A stretch of 64,000 nucleotides of DNA from Paguma larvata. Taxonomy: Eukaryota; Chordata; Mammalia; Carnivora; Viverridae. The translations under genes were made by a program, and so were the position numbers. This document shows, piece by piece, positions 1 to 10,050 of the stretch (positions are counted from its first letter, which is position 1; every line of letters begins with the position of its first letter). The notes beneath the pieces are model-generated. The model saw nothing but the letters and a program-made list of their open reading frames with translations. It had not been told where the DNA came from and ran no database searches. The stretch lies in the NCBI GenBank assembly GCA_030068075.1, contig CM057830.1:23096247-23160246 (forward strand), written 5' to 3'.

Positions 1-18
1 GGGGGGGGGGGGCGCGGG
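1..18. repeat. Poly-G run and GC-only start of the window
   Basis: The window opens with twelve G residues followed by CGCGGG and then turns at once into ordinary AT-rich sequence. Nothing around it is GC-rich. It may be a real homopolymer or an artefact at a contig or gap edge. Confidence 0.6.
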
Positions 19-158
19 ACTTTTAGGAGGTACTACTCATTATTATTTTAATTTATATGTTAGCTCCATAAATTCATTTGGACTTTTACTCAGAATCACA
101 TACCATAAAATTTACTATTTTAACCAATTTAAAGAATATGTTAGTAGATTTTAGTATA
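19..158. other. Unassigned AT-rich sequence
   Basis: I recognise no gene or repeat here. It ends with the TA dinucleotide used as target by the adjacent DNA transposon. Confidence 0.4.
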
Positions 159-611
159 CAGTAGTCCCCTTCTTATCCATGGGGGATACATTTCAGTACC
201 CCCAGTGGATGTGATAAACTGCAGATAGTACCAAACCCTATATATGCTGTTTTTCCTATCAATACATACCTGTTGGTAAAGTTTAATTTATAAGTGAGGC
301 ACAGTAGGAGACTAACAATAGTAACTAATAATAGAAAAGAACAACTATAATAACTGTAATAAAAGTAATGAGACTCATTTTTCTCTCAAACTGTCTTATT
401 GTACTGTACTCACCCTTCATCTGGTGATGATGTGAGATGACACAATGCCTATGTGATGAGTTGCAGTGAATGACGTAAGCACTGTGACCTAACGTTAGGC
501 TATGAGTGACCTAATGAGTCAGGAAAATCATCTGCTTCCAGAGCACACTTGACCCGGGTAACTGACACCACCAAAAGTGAAACTGCAGATAAGTGGAGAA
601 GGGGACTACTG
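159..611 (+). mobile_element. MER2-type (Tigger2-derived) non-autonomous DNA transposon, complete
   Basis: The element starts with CAGTAGTCCCC and ends with the inverted counterpart GGGGACTACTG, and both ends abut a TA dinucleotide (157-158 and 612-613). This is the TA target duplication expected of pogo/Tigger (Tc1-mariner superfamily) elements. The interior has the MER2 hallmarks of a 'gatagtaccaaaccctata' stretch near the left end and a TTATTGTACTGTACTCACCC block in the middle. It has no coding capacity of its own; mobilisation would have used a Tigger2 transposase. Both termini and the TSD survive, so this is a full-length but old fossil. Confidence 0.88.
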
Positions 612-613
612 TA

Positions 614-810
614 TTCACAATGTCATGCAACCATCATCATTGCCTAATTCCAGAACATTTCCATTATGTTAGAAATAAACCCTCTACCTCCCAATGCCAC
701 CCTTCTCCTACTTCCTGTCTGTATGATTTGCCTATTCAAAGGTAATCGCACAAGAGGTAGTATTTTGTGACTGGCTTCTTTCACTTACCATGTTTTTAAG
801 GTTCATCCTT
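614..810. other. Unassigned sequence between MER2 and the first SINE
   Basis: AT-rich sequence in which I see no gene signal. A phrase near 700-760 resembles old L1 3'UTR sequence but is too weak to call. Confidence 0.3.
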
Positions 811-1024
811 GGGATGCCTGGATGGCTCAGTCAGTTAAGCGTCTGACTTTGGCTCAGGTCATAGTCTTGCAGTTTGAGCCCAGCATCGGGCTCTGTGCTG
901 ACAGCTCAGAGCCTGGAGCCTGCTTCAGATTCTGTGTCTCCCCCCTCTCTGCCCTTCCCCTTCTCATGCTCTGTCTCTATGTCTCTCAAAAACAAATAAA
1001 CGTTGAAAAATTAAAAAAAAAAAT
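811..1024 (+). mobile_element. SINEC_Fc (CAN-SINE, tRNA-Lys-derived)
   Basis: A sense feline SINE. The tRNA-like head with box A (ATGGCTCAGTCAG) begins near 820. The 'gtgctgacagctcagagcctgg' body is followed by a CT-rich segment and the tail AAACAAATAAACGTTG plus an A-run. The 73-codon ORF that overlaps it is simply the translated SINE. TSDs are not clear. Mobilisation was by L1 machinery. Confidence 0.93.
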
Positions 1025-1438
1025 AGAGAGCAAGAATCTTTAACAACTATACAACACAGATAACAGATTTTATGAACCAGTGAAAGACAGAAACAATTTT
1101 TAAAACCATGGTATCTTAAAATTGTGGTATAATATCTAAGATCTCATTTGAGACCTTTACAGAGTAATCTGTGTATCTTCTTGGTTAACTCTCTTTAATT
1201 CATGATTTTGCCCTCAGTTGGTCCAGGAAATTTTAATTTAGCTTTCAAGCAGCTTAAGTCTTTATCCACCAGAACTAAAAAAGTTGAGCCATCCCTAGAA
1301 GATGGGTCTCCCTCTGGACTTACCACAATAAAGGGGAGGTTCCTGCTCCTCTCCATCACCCTCCTGGGTATCGTCTGCCATGCAAATGAGTAAGAAAAGG
1401 GGGATATGCAAATTCTTGTAAGATTTTTGTATTCTTTT

Positions 1439-1664
1439 TTTTTAATTTTTTTTAATTTTTTTAATGTTTATTTATTTTTGAGAGACATAGAGGCACAGCA
1501 TGAACAATGGAAGGGCAGAGAGAGAGGGAGACACAGAATCGGAAGCAGGCTCCAGGCTCTGAGCCATTAGCACAGAGCCCGACGCGGGCTCGAACCCACA
1601 GACCGTGAGATCATGACCTGAGCTAAAGTCGGCCACCCAACCAACTAAGCCACCCAGGCACCCC
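1439..1664 (-). mobile_element. SINEC_Fc, antisense, with 18-bp TSDs
   Basis: An antisense SINE. It reads T-rich tail, AATGTTTATTTATTTTTGAG, GA-rich segment, core, then CCACCCAGGCACCCC at the tRNA end. The flanks AGATTTTTGTATTCTTTT (1421-1438) and AGATTTTTGGATTCTTTT (1665-1682) are an 18-bp duplication with one mismatch. This fixes both boundaries and shows L1-type target-primed insertion. Confidence 0.95.
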
Positions 1665-1682
1665 AGATTTTTGGATTCTTTT

Positions 1683-2631
1683 ACATTTTTTTCTTCAGAA
1701 GTCCTCACAACTTTTGTCTATTACCAGCTTGGCCATAGCTGCTTCTTCCTAGGTACTTGAATAAAAATGTATGTGAGATCATTGTATCTAGTAAAATAAA
1801 AGCCTTTTCAAATGCCCCAGGAGGAGAATTCCTGAGAAGATAGTAGTTAAGAGTCTCACTTTTATTATTAAGTCATTTTGAACAACATTTTTGAAAGGAG
1901 ATTAAAATCATTACAATAAAGCCAAAATCAAAGAGATTACTTTTGTTTATCAATAAGGAAAATCTGAAACCTAGATAGTATTTGTGTGATTTTCCTGCTC
2001 CCTCCTTCCCTCCATTGTTTCAATTAGTTTTATATCTTTTATTCTCTTGCCTCCAGGGAAGCAAAATGTTTCATGAAGGTATATTTATTTTAATGACTAT
2101 CAGTCTAATAGTGTTAATGAAATTTCAAGAGGAGTTTAACTTACCCCGAAAGGATGGTTTATATACTGGTATTATATAAATATATTTTTCAATGAGAAGC
2201 TGCTTTTTTCCTCCCACTAATGGAATTTCAGGTCAAGAAAGGTTATAAATAAACATGATTTATAATGCTCCCTTTTCTGGGCACGATGGACAGTAGGCAC
2301 AGAGAGACAGAGTGGCCAGTCTATTAACAAAGAAGTCTATTAGCACAATTCTTTTAATGCTACTTTTGCAAATTTAATAAAGATAGATTTTCAGGCATTG
2401 AAGTAATTAGCTGTAAAAACTGACTTAGGTTAAAGCCTAGTACATACAATCCAGTCCTCAAGTTTATCATAAAGGTTTTTTTTCTTTCATAAAAACAATA
2501 TAGAACGATCATCGACTCTTTGTAGCACATTCTTGTAGCATGCATCAAGAATAGTCATATAATTTTGATATTATTGATTTCATTTATAAAAGCACAGATG
2601 CATTTGTAACGTGAGCAATTTAAAAACAAAT
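1683..2631. other. Unassigned AT-rich sequence
   Basis: No repeat family recognised. ORFs of 60-65 codons (for example 1982-2179) are not supported by any recognisable domain. Confidence 0.3.
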
Positions 2632-3082
2632 GCACAAAATAATAATGTGATACCACTTTATGCTCACCAGAATGGCTAAAATTAAAAACAAAACAAAACA
2701 AAACAAAACTAGAAAACAATAAGTCAGTATAGATGTTGAGAAACTGGAGCTCTCACACACATGGTTTATAGTGTTTGAACATAAAGTGGTACAATTGTGG
2801 AAAACAGTTTGGCAGTTCCTCAAAAAGTTCAACAGAGTTACCTATGACTCAGCAATGTCACTACTAGGTGTATACCAACATGAATTCAAAACATGTTTGC
2901 ACAAAAATGTGTACACGAATGTTTATGAAACCATTATTCATAATAGCTAAAAAGTAGAAACAACCCAAATGTACACCAAATGATGAACGGATAAACAGTA
3001 TGCATTATGTTGGTGCAATGAAATACTGTTTTGCCATAAAACCTCATGGAGTACTGCTATAAACAACAAGGATGAACCTTAT
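2632..3082 (+). mobile_element. L1 (old L1M-type) 3' region fragment
   Basis: This matches the order of the L1 ORF2 end and 3'UTR. It runs 'gtgataccactttatgctcaccagaatggctaaaatt' (described here in pieces), a mid-part like 'ggcagttcctcaaaaagttc', and 'catggatgaacc'-like text near 3070. It is truncated at both ends. The 3' side is cut by the SINE that follows, and I do not find the continuation beyond it. Confidence 0.8.
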
Positions 3083-3208
3083 TTTTTTTAATGTTTATTT
3101 TTGAGAGAGAGAGAGACAGGGCATGAGCAGGGGAGAGGCAGAAAGAGAGAGGAGACACAGTATCTGAAGCAGGCTCCAGGCTCTGAGCTGTCAGCACAGA
3201 GCCCGATG
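3083..3208 (-). mobile_element. SINEC_Fc, antisense, lacking its tRNA head
   Basis: The tail, GA-rich stretch and 'gaagcaggctccaggctctgagctgtcagcacagagcccgatg' body (in pieces) are present, but the sequence stops before the core and box B/A region. The internal pol III promoter is therefore gone. A short direct repeat CTGATTTATAT occurs twice just past the break (3210-3220 and 3225-3235). The loss may reflect 5' truncation at insertion or a later deletion that also removed the L1 continuation. Confidence 0.85.
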
Positions 3209-3235
3209 CCTGATTTATATGGGACTGATTTATAT

Positions 3236-3479
3236 CAAAGTAATGCAAAATGAGGACACACTTCCAGTATGCACGAGTCTCCATTCGTAGAGTACAATCA
3301 CATTATTTGCAGAGGGGGGCAGGTTTATCTCTTCCTGTCCCATCTCTGTGCACTGTTATTGAGAGCAGACATTGTTGCCTTGTTCCTCATTTTAAGAGGA
3401 AAGTACTCACTCCATTCTAGCTGCAGGTTTTTGTAGATGCACATTATCCAGGAGAAGATGTTTCCCTCTGTCTCTCTGT
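3236..3479. other. Unassigned sequence
   Basis: Short stretch between the truncated SINE and the antisense L1. I see no identifiable feature. Confidence 0.3.
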
Positions 3480-4438
3480 TCTTATTTTCCTAAAAGTTCG
3501 TATCCTGAATGGGTGCTGAATTTTGTGAAGTTTTGTTTCCTCATCAAGTGATATGATCATGTGATTTTTTTTCATTAGTTCATTAATATAGTGGTTTATA
3601 CCGATTAATTTTTGAATATTGTACCAGCCTTAAGAATGAACTCCATTGTACTGTGGTATAATTATTTTTACATATTGCTGAATTATATTTGCTAAATTTT
3701 ATTAAATATTTTTGTGTATATGGTCATAAGGGATATTTGGTATCACATTAATACTAGCTTCATAAAATGAATGGAAAATATTCCATCGTCTTCTGTTTTT
3801 TTGGAAGAAGTTTATAAAATTGGTCCTAATGCTTTTTTAAATATTTGATAGAATTCTCTAGTGAAATCATGTGGACATGGAGATTTGTTTTTTGAAAGTA
3901 TTTTAATTATGTATTCAGTTTCCTTAATACTTGGAAGATGATTCAAATTATCAGTTTCACATTGGGTGAGTTGTGCCATTTTGTGGTGTTTTTCTGAGGA
4001 ATTGGTCCATTTAAGTTGCAAAGTTAATATATGTAGAATTCCTCATAGTATTCTCTTATTATCCTTTTGATGTTTGCAGGGTTTGTAGTGATTGATATTC
4101 ATAATTGGTGTCTTCCATTTCATTGTCAGTTTTGCTAGAGGTTTGACAGTTTTATTGAGCTTTCCATAGAACATTGATTTTTCTCAATTGCTTTTCTGTT
4201 TCAATTTCATTGATTTTTGTCTTTGTTTTATTGTTTTCCTCATTCAGCTTGCTTCAGGTTCATTTTGATATTTTTCTAGATTCTTCAGGTGGGAGTTTAG
4301 GTTATTGTTTTGAGATATTTTCTCTTTTCCAACATACGCATTTAGTGCTTTTGGATTTCCTGTTAGCACTGGTTTGACTTCATCTCATAAATGATTACAA
4401 GTTGTGTTTTCATTTTTACTTAGTTCAGTGTACTTTTT
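3480..4438 (-). pseudogene. L1 ORF2 relic, antisense (reverse transcriptase and upstream part)
   Basis: An antisense copy of the L1 ORF2 coding region, decayed by frameshifts and stops. The best surviving piece is the minus-strand frame 3812-4021. It has the L1 ORF2 order 'LNHLPSIKETEYIIKILSKNKSPCPHDFTREFYQIF', quoted here as landmarks only: an 'I..L..NKSP.P.DFT.EFYQ' pattern typical of the segment just before the RT core. Further right (higher coordinates, upstream in ORF2) the text matches the linker between endonuclease and RT. The element continues after the nested insertion at 4439-4601. Confidence 0.8.
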
Positions 4439-4601
4439 TAAGTTTTTTAATTCCAGTTAGTTAACATACAGTGTAATATTAGTCTCAGGTGTATAATATG
4501 GTGATTTAACACTTCCATTACAACATCTAGTGCTCATCACAAGTGCAGTCACTAATCCCCATCACCTATTTAACCCATCCCTCCCACCTACCTCCCCTCC
4601 G
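4439..4601 (-). mobile_element. Younger carnivore L1 3' end nested in the old L1
   Basis: An antisense, heavily 5'-truncated L1 3'UTR. It has the T-run, AATTCCAGTTAGTTAACATA, 'ctcaggtgtataatatggtg', then 'catcacctatttaacccatcc'. This is the 3'UTR found in the younger carnivore L1 copies. Flanks GTTCAGTGTACTTTT (4423 onwards) and GTTCAGTGTATTTTT (4602 onwards) form the TSD. It splits the older ORF2 relic into two parts. Confidence 0.85.
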
Positions 4602-4870
4602 GTTCAGTGTATTTTTAATATTCATTAAGACTTATTATTTGACCTATAGATTATTTAGTAGTATAGTGTGTAGTTTCCAAATGTTAGGAGATTTTCCTGT
4701 TATCTTGCTGTTACTCATTTTTAGTTTGATTCCACGGTGGTCAAAGACACATTTTGTGTGATTTCATTTTTTTTAATTTGTTAAGGTTTTATGATCTAAG
4801 ATATGGTTGGTTTTGGAACTTAAAAAGAATAAGTTTTCTGATGCTTTGTGTGGCTTATTCTGTGAATGAT
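4602..4870 (-). pseudogene. L1 ORF2 relic, antisense, continuation (endonuclease-proximal)
   Basis: Continues the antisense L1 beyond the nested insert. Recognisable text includes 'gattccacggtggtcaaagacaca' and 'atgatctaagatatgg', corresponding to the region after the endonuclease domain. No open frame remains. Confidence 0.7.
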
Positions 4871-5057
4871 AATTAACTACCTTTCAGCGATGGTATTCTA
4901 CCAAGTCAGTAGATTTGACTCTCTAGTTCTTGATGAATCCAACCCTATATACAGTTGGTGCTTAATAAATGTTTGTTGGATTTCATAAACCTGTAGTACT
5001 AGTACCCTCATTTCTGTCATCTGTTGTTATCTGCTATGGGATTTGACTAGGCAGGCT
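4871..5057. other. Unassigned; possible L2/MIR tail at 4952-4983
   Basis: The phrase GTGCTTAATAAATGTTTGTTGGAT resembles (in pieces) the 3' end shared by L2 and MIR elements. The remainder is unassigned. Confidence 0.35.
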
Positions 5058-5520
5058 ACAGTGATAATGCTGCATAACAAACAACCCAAAAACAGTTTGC
5101 TCTACCATTTATTTCATAGTCACAGGTCTGTAGCTTGGCTGTATTTTGACTGATCTTGTATATTCTTGCCTGATCTCTACTGGATTCCATGTTTTGGGTT
5201 AGATTCAAGTCTCTTCCTTACACTTTAGTTTTGGGATCCATGCTGAAGGAGCAGTAGCTATCCAGAGTATATTCCTTACATGATGAAGGATGGAAGGTTC
5301 AGAAGAGTTGTTAGAAATGTGGAATACCTCTCAAGGGCTCAGCTGATAATAGACAGAGTATCACTTCCATCCGTGTTCCATTGTCCAGAGGGATTCATAG
5401 CAGTGTCTAAAGTACATGTGTGAAGGGATATGTATACTCCCCCTACTCCAGTAGGAGTCACCTCAGAATCATAGGGCAAAAGTCATGGATGAATAATTCT
5501 ATTACGGTGAGGGAGTGAAG
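5058..5520 (-). mobile_element. Old MaLR-type (MLT1-like) LTR, antisense, degraded
   Basis: Begins 'gctgcataacaaacaaccc', the antisense image of a MaLR LTR 3' end. It continues with a body that parallels the element at 9590-10050. The copy is diverged and its right boundary is vague. It is non-coding LTR sequence only, with no internal retroviral genes. Confidence 0.5.
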
Positions 5521-5777
5521 AATTAAGAAGCATTGATTCAATTTACCTCTGATTGACTCTCTAAATCTATAGTACTTACTCTTCTATATAGGGATCAGGA
5601 AAATGAAAATCAACCATTTGCACAAAAAGGCGGGGAATCTTTATTTGATTTATAAACTATAAAGGATATCCCCTTTCACATACAATGAACTCTTATACTT
5701 TGTGTTTTGGAGAATTTGAAGAAAGAACTTTAGTAAACTAATTAAGAAGTACTTCACAATATACTTGACACTACATC
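5521..5777. other. Unassigned sequence
   Basis: I recognise nothing in this short AT-rich stretch. Confidence 0.3.
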
Positions 5778-5795
5778 AAAGGCAGTATAGTTTTT

Positions 5796-6001
5796 ATTTT
5801 TTATTTTTTAAGTATATTTATTTATTTTGAGAGAGAGAGAGAGCATGAGTGGGGGAGGAACAGAAAGAGAGAGAATCCCAAGCAGTCTCCATGCTGTCCA
5901 CACAGAGCACAATACAGAGCTTGATCCCACGACTGTGAGATCATGACCTAAGCCAAGATCAACAGAAAGACACTTAATCAGCTGAGCCACCCACTCGCCC
6001 C
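5796..6001 (-). mobile_element. SINEC_Fc, antisense, diverged
   Basis: Antisense SINE with tail, (GA)n, body and CCACCCACTCGCCCC at the tRNA end. TSDs are imperfect: AAAGGCAGTATAGTTTT (5778 onwards) and AAAGGCAATGTATTTT (6002 onwards). The 70-codon minus-strand ORF here is SINE translation. Confidence 0.9.
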
Positions 6002-6171
6002 AAAGGCAATGTATTTTCAAACCCAGACTATATTTCCTTTTTCTTTTGGTTTGGAACTATAGGTGGGTATTTGGTTTGGATAATTTTTTTGGGAAAAAAA
6101 ATCCTTTGTAAGCTTGCACAACTAAGCTTGATACAGTAACTTAAAATAGACTTCATCTGTATCATTTCGAC

Positions 6172-6222
6172 TTGTGTGTGTGTGTATGAGTGTTATATGT
6201 GTGTGTGCGTGTGTGTGTGATG
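6172..6222. repeat. Imperfect (TG)n microsatellite
   Basis: TG dinucleotides interrupted by ATGAG, TTATA and CG units. The interruptions suggest low present-day mutability. Confidence 0.9.
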
Positions 6223-7030
6223 AAACATATGTACTTGCCATTTATTTTTGGAAACCTTCTAAGGTTTCTATGAGTTAGAAATATAGAGGCTATTTGGTAT
6301 CTTTCAGTTGGTCAACGCAGAATACTATAGGATAATATATGTCCAAGATTTTTCGGGTCACAATTTGAATTTTATTTGAAGAGACACAATACTCATTAAA
6401 AATACAACAAAGAAACTCTGGGGACAGAATTCTTAATTTAAATCCAGAACTGTCATGTAGCACCTGATATTTCATATACTAACACAGCGACAGACAACTT
6501 TTCTTACCAGTGCAGAATAAAGGAAATGATTTCTCAGAGTCTATTCAGGATACTAATTGGTTGTAGTTGAGGCAGGAGTTTTAATGAAATGGATACTTGT
6601 TCTCCAAGAATTGATCTGGGACCACCAACACATTAACAGACTATTGAACACATAGCAAGCAAGCGATGATTTGCAATCAGTCCTTGTCAGATAGGTTTCA
6701 GTTAAAACCTTTAACCCAGAAGACAGGTACAACCTCATTATCTGTTTTCTTAGGTCAAGATCAAACAAAATTAACAGTCATATTTAAAAAGTATTTGTGT
6801 TTGCAGGCATTCATGTGAGTGACATTTTAAACACAATTATCAGAACAAAATAAATGCAGCTGAATTAGAATTCAATTAGAGTCTTTCCAGTGTATGTCAA
6901 ATATAAAGGAACAAATTTCACTGGAAAATGAAGGAATGAAGGAACCATTTTAGAACATGTTTATTGCCATCTGAATTATATCAGTTACAAGAAAAGGACA
7001 TCATTGAAATATTGGTATTAAATAAACTTT
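6223..7030. other. Unassigned AT-rich sequence
   Basis: No transposon or exon recognised in about 800 bases. Confidence 0.3.
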
Positions 7031-7245
7031 AGGGTTGCCTGGGTGGCTCAGTGAGTTAAGCATCTGACTTTGGATCAGGTTGTGATCTCACAGTTCATGA
7101 GTTCGAACCCCACATTGGGATCTGTGCTGACAGCTCAGAGCCTGGACCCTGCTTCGGATTCTATGTCTCCCCCTCTCTCTGCCCCCTCCCACTCGTGCTC
7201 TGTCTCTCTCAAAAATAAAATAAACATTAAAAAGTTTTAAAGAAA
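7031..7245 (+). mobile_element. SINEC_Fc, sense
   Basis: A full-length sense SINE from TGCCTGGGTGGCTCAG to AAAATAAAATAAACATTAAAA. Box B reads GTTCGAACCCC, a good pol III B-box match. TSDs are not convincing by eye. Confidence 0.93.
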
Positions 7246-8579
7246 CATTAAAGTTGTTATATTTGTTCTAATGTTCACTTCCATAACGTTTTCTGATTCT
7301 TTGTAATATAACAATAAACAAAATGTAAGGAAGTCAGGTTTGGGTATGTCTGCAGTTACTGCAGTTGATACGTTCTTATCTAGTGATATCTCTGTCATAG
7401 CTCCCCTCTATCATTTTCCTTCATTGTTGGTTTACCTCCTTTCCTTTTTCCTTTCATGATTATCTACTTTCACAACTTTAACAATGACCGTCTATTTCCT
7501 CCAGTGCCCTGTCTTCAAAAGAACAGATCCCATATGCCTATCTACTTACTGGAAGTGTTCCTGGGGACATCTCCGTGTTGCCTCAGTATCTCCCCTATTT
7601 TGTTTCTCATCCTCTGTCTGCTGTCCCCTTCCTTCATATTAAACAACAAAAAAATCAACTCATCATCTCTTGGTTTGTCATTAGTTTATTCTGCCACCTT
7701 TGTCAAAAATCTCTCCTATCTCTGATTCTTGCTTGTCTCTTAACTCCAATTTTCATTTGGTAACTGACCAAACGGAGAAAGAGAAATTGACATCTCTGAC
7801 TGGTTTCTAGAGGTTTAACATTTTATTATTAATTATCTTAGTGCCCTTAATTCTAACCTGCTTCATAGTTCCACGGATCCTACTTGCTGATTCAAATACT
7901 TACTGCCTAATACATAGGCCTAAAAAGGTAAGCACATGACATATGGTCCTTGGCAGACATTTCGTTTGGCCTTGACATTCTCTCTTGATATTCCTAGACA
8001 TGACTTCAAAATTCAATAGTGACTCAGAAAGTAAAAATCAGTACACTATCATTGGCACAGTATGAAATCTGTCTGCAATCTTGGACTGCATTACTATACC
8101 ATGTAAAATTCTCTTCTTGTCTGAAGATAATTCCACTCCAAATGTATCATATAAACTTTGAGCAGATAAATCTACCTGAAACACACTTCTCCGTGTGTCC
8201 TTTTACAGTTCCACATGGATGTGATCATCTGTCTATCCTGGGACGTGGAAATGGTTGGGAAGTCATGATTAATGATTTGCCATGATTATTGCTTCATGAC
8301 TTGTGTCTCTGAACTCTTTGGTGATAATTCTGGAAGGTCTCCAGAGATAGGTTGGAGTTCTTTTTTTGAAAAGCAGAACTCTCTTGCTACTGTTTGGGGT
8401 GGAAATTTTCTCTACTCTGGTTCCTCCAACAAATGATCTCACCTGCTTACTTGCACCTGCACAATTTGCACATCTTCCAGTTAGCTGGTGACATCCATCA
8501 TATTATTTTAGTGTAAGAATGGACTCTTTCTTCCTCCAGTCATTTTGGTGGGATTTCATTCCTAGTCCAGAATTTTATA
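7246..8579. other. Unassigned stretch with short ORFs of no recognised family
   Basis: Holds ORFs of 89 codons (7456-7725) and 88 codons (8019-8285), both plus strand. Neither shows a domain, signal peptide or repeat relationship that I recognise. At this composition, ORFs of that length are expected by chance. Confidence 0.35.
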
Positions 8580-8800
8580 TATTTTTTAATATCTTTATTT
8601 TGTTTTCTTTTAATATCTTTATTTTGAAACAGTTTTCATCTTAGAAAAAAGTTCTGCAAATACCGTCTAGAGTTCCTGTGTACCTTTTGTCCATCTTCCC
8701 TAAATTTTAACAACTTCTGTAATCTTAGTACAGGTATCCAAATCAGGAAATTGACATTTATTCAGTATAATTAACTAATCCACATATTAGTCCTGTTTCC
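8580..8800 (-). mobile_element. L1M-type 3'UTR fragment, antisense
   Basis: Contains 'atctttattttgaaacagttttcatc', 'ttcctgtgtaccttttgtcca' and 'aaattgacattta' in the order seen in old antisense L1M 3' ends. The first 15 bases also show a short internal duplication of TTTTAATATCTTTATTTTG. No coding content. Confidence 0.65.
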
Positions 8801-9589
8801 TAAAGGGTAGTGTTTAACTATTAGTATATTGACCATATTTTCCAAAGTTTTATTTCCACTTAATTTAAAACAAAGAGATACAGCGTTTAGGCACAGCAGT
8901 TGATCTTAATATTGGTAAGTGAAATAATAGAAGATACTAATATAATTTTTTATCCTATTCCCCCTTCCAGAAATTGTTTACATGTTATATTTTACTTATA
9001 TAATTAACATTTATCTAAGTTCACTCTTTGTATTGCAAAAAACAGCCTCTGCCTTTATGTGATCAAACATCTGTGAGGCTTTGTTTTTTGCAACCTAATG
9101 AGTAAGAACTCTTAGGAGAATCTTACATAAATCTGTGTACAGGGACCAAAGTGTAATATGTCTCATTCAAACTTGGACTGAGGCCTAGAAATTTGTTAGG
9201 GAATGAGGGTATTTCTCTGTCTACCCATCTCTTTCTCTCTCTTTCATTCTCAGTGGTCACAAGTCATCTTATTCCATACTCGATAGGATTTTTTTTTTCA
9301 TTTCTCTGTATATATTTCGTGTTGTCTCTTGTTCAGACCTTTTTCTCTCCTTACAAATGACTCATAATGGCCACCATAGTCACAGTAGATCATCTTTCAG
9401 CTCTGTTATTCACCATAGCCTGAAAAGTGCCCTTTGTGATTCTGTTTAAGTCCAAAAGAGGACTTTGCTGAATCCACCTTATTTTGGGATGGGAGGGTGA
9501 GGCCGTACATAGGCACCTATGTGTAGGTGCTTTCTTTTCCCTTATGTCAAGTCCTTAACCCTTACTAAGCCAAACTAACTGTATCGTTT
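8801..9589. other. Unassigned sequence
   Basis: I see no gene or named repeat. A modest CT-rich stretch lies at 9225-9252. Confidence 0.3.
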
Positions 9590-10050
9590 AGTCTTTGCAA
9601 TGTAACAACCAAACCCCCAAATACAGTAATCATTTGCTCACAGTTCTGGGAGGTCATCGATTTGGGCTGGGGTCAGCTAGGATGATTTGTGTCTGCTTTG
9701 CGTGAGGTCAGCTGGGCTTATTGGTATGTCTGGGACTTCAGCTGGTATGACTGCGCTTTTCTTCTTTTGTGCTTCTTCATTTTCAAGAGGACTAGCCCAG
9801 TATAATTCATATGTAGACAGATGGGGGTTCAGAAGCAGCAAGAGAATGCAAGCCCCAGTACAATGGTGCTTTTCATATCTGTCCTCGTGTCATTTTTGCT
9901 AATGTCTCCTCGACCAGAACAAGTTATATGGCCAAGCCCAAATACAAGGCATGAAGAAATAGGTTTTACCTCATGTTAGAAGTTGTGGCATCAGGGATAC
10001 ATTGCAGAGATGGAAAAACTTATAGTCATTTTTTATCTGTCATATTTATC
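9590..10050 (-). mobile_element. Old MaLR-type (MLT1-like) LTR, antisense
   Basis: Text such as 'ctcacagttctgggaggtc', 'gggctggggtcagct', 'gagaatgcaagccccagta' and 'caagttatatggccaagccc' follows a common mammalian MaLR LTR on the antisense strand. It is solitary, with no internal region. It is related to the copy at 5058-5520. The exact MLT1 subfamily cannot be set by eye. Confidence 0.6.

Noticed and set aside
811..1024. 73-codon ORF and a tRNA-like sequence
   Set aside because: The tRNA resemblance and the ORF belong to a SINEC_Fc. The SINE head lacks a complete cloverleaf and is followed by a CT-rich body and A-tail, so it is not a tRNA gene.
7456..8285. ORFs of 88-89 codons as small genes
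   Set aside because: No domain, no Kozak support, and lengths within chance expectation for this many frames in 64 kb.
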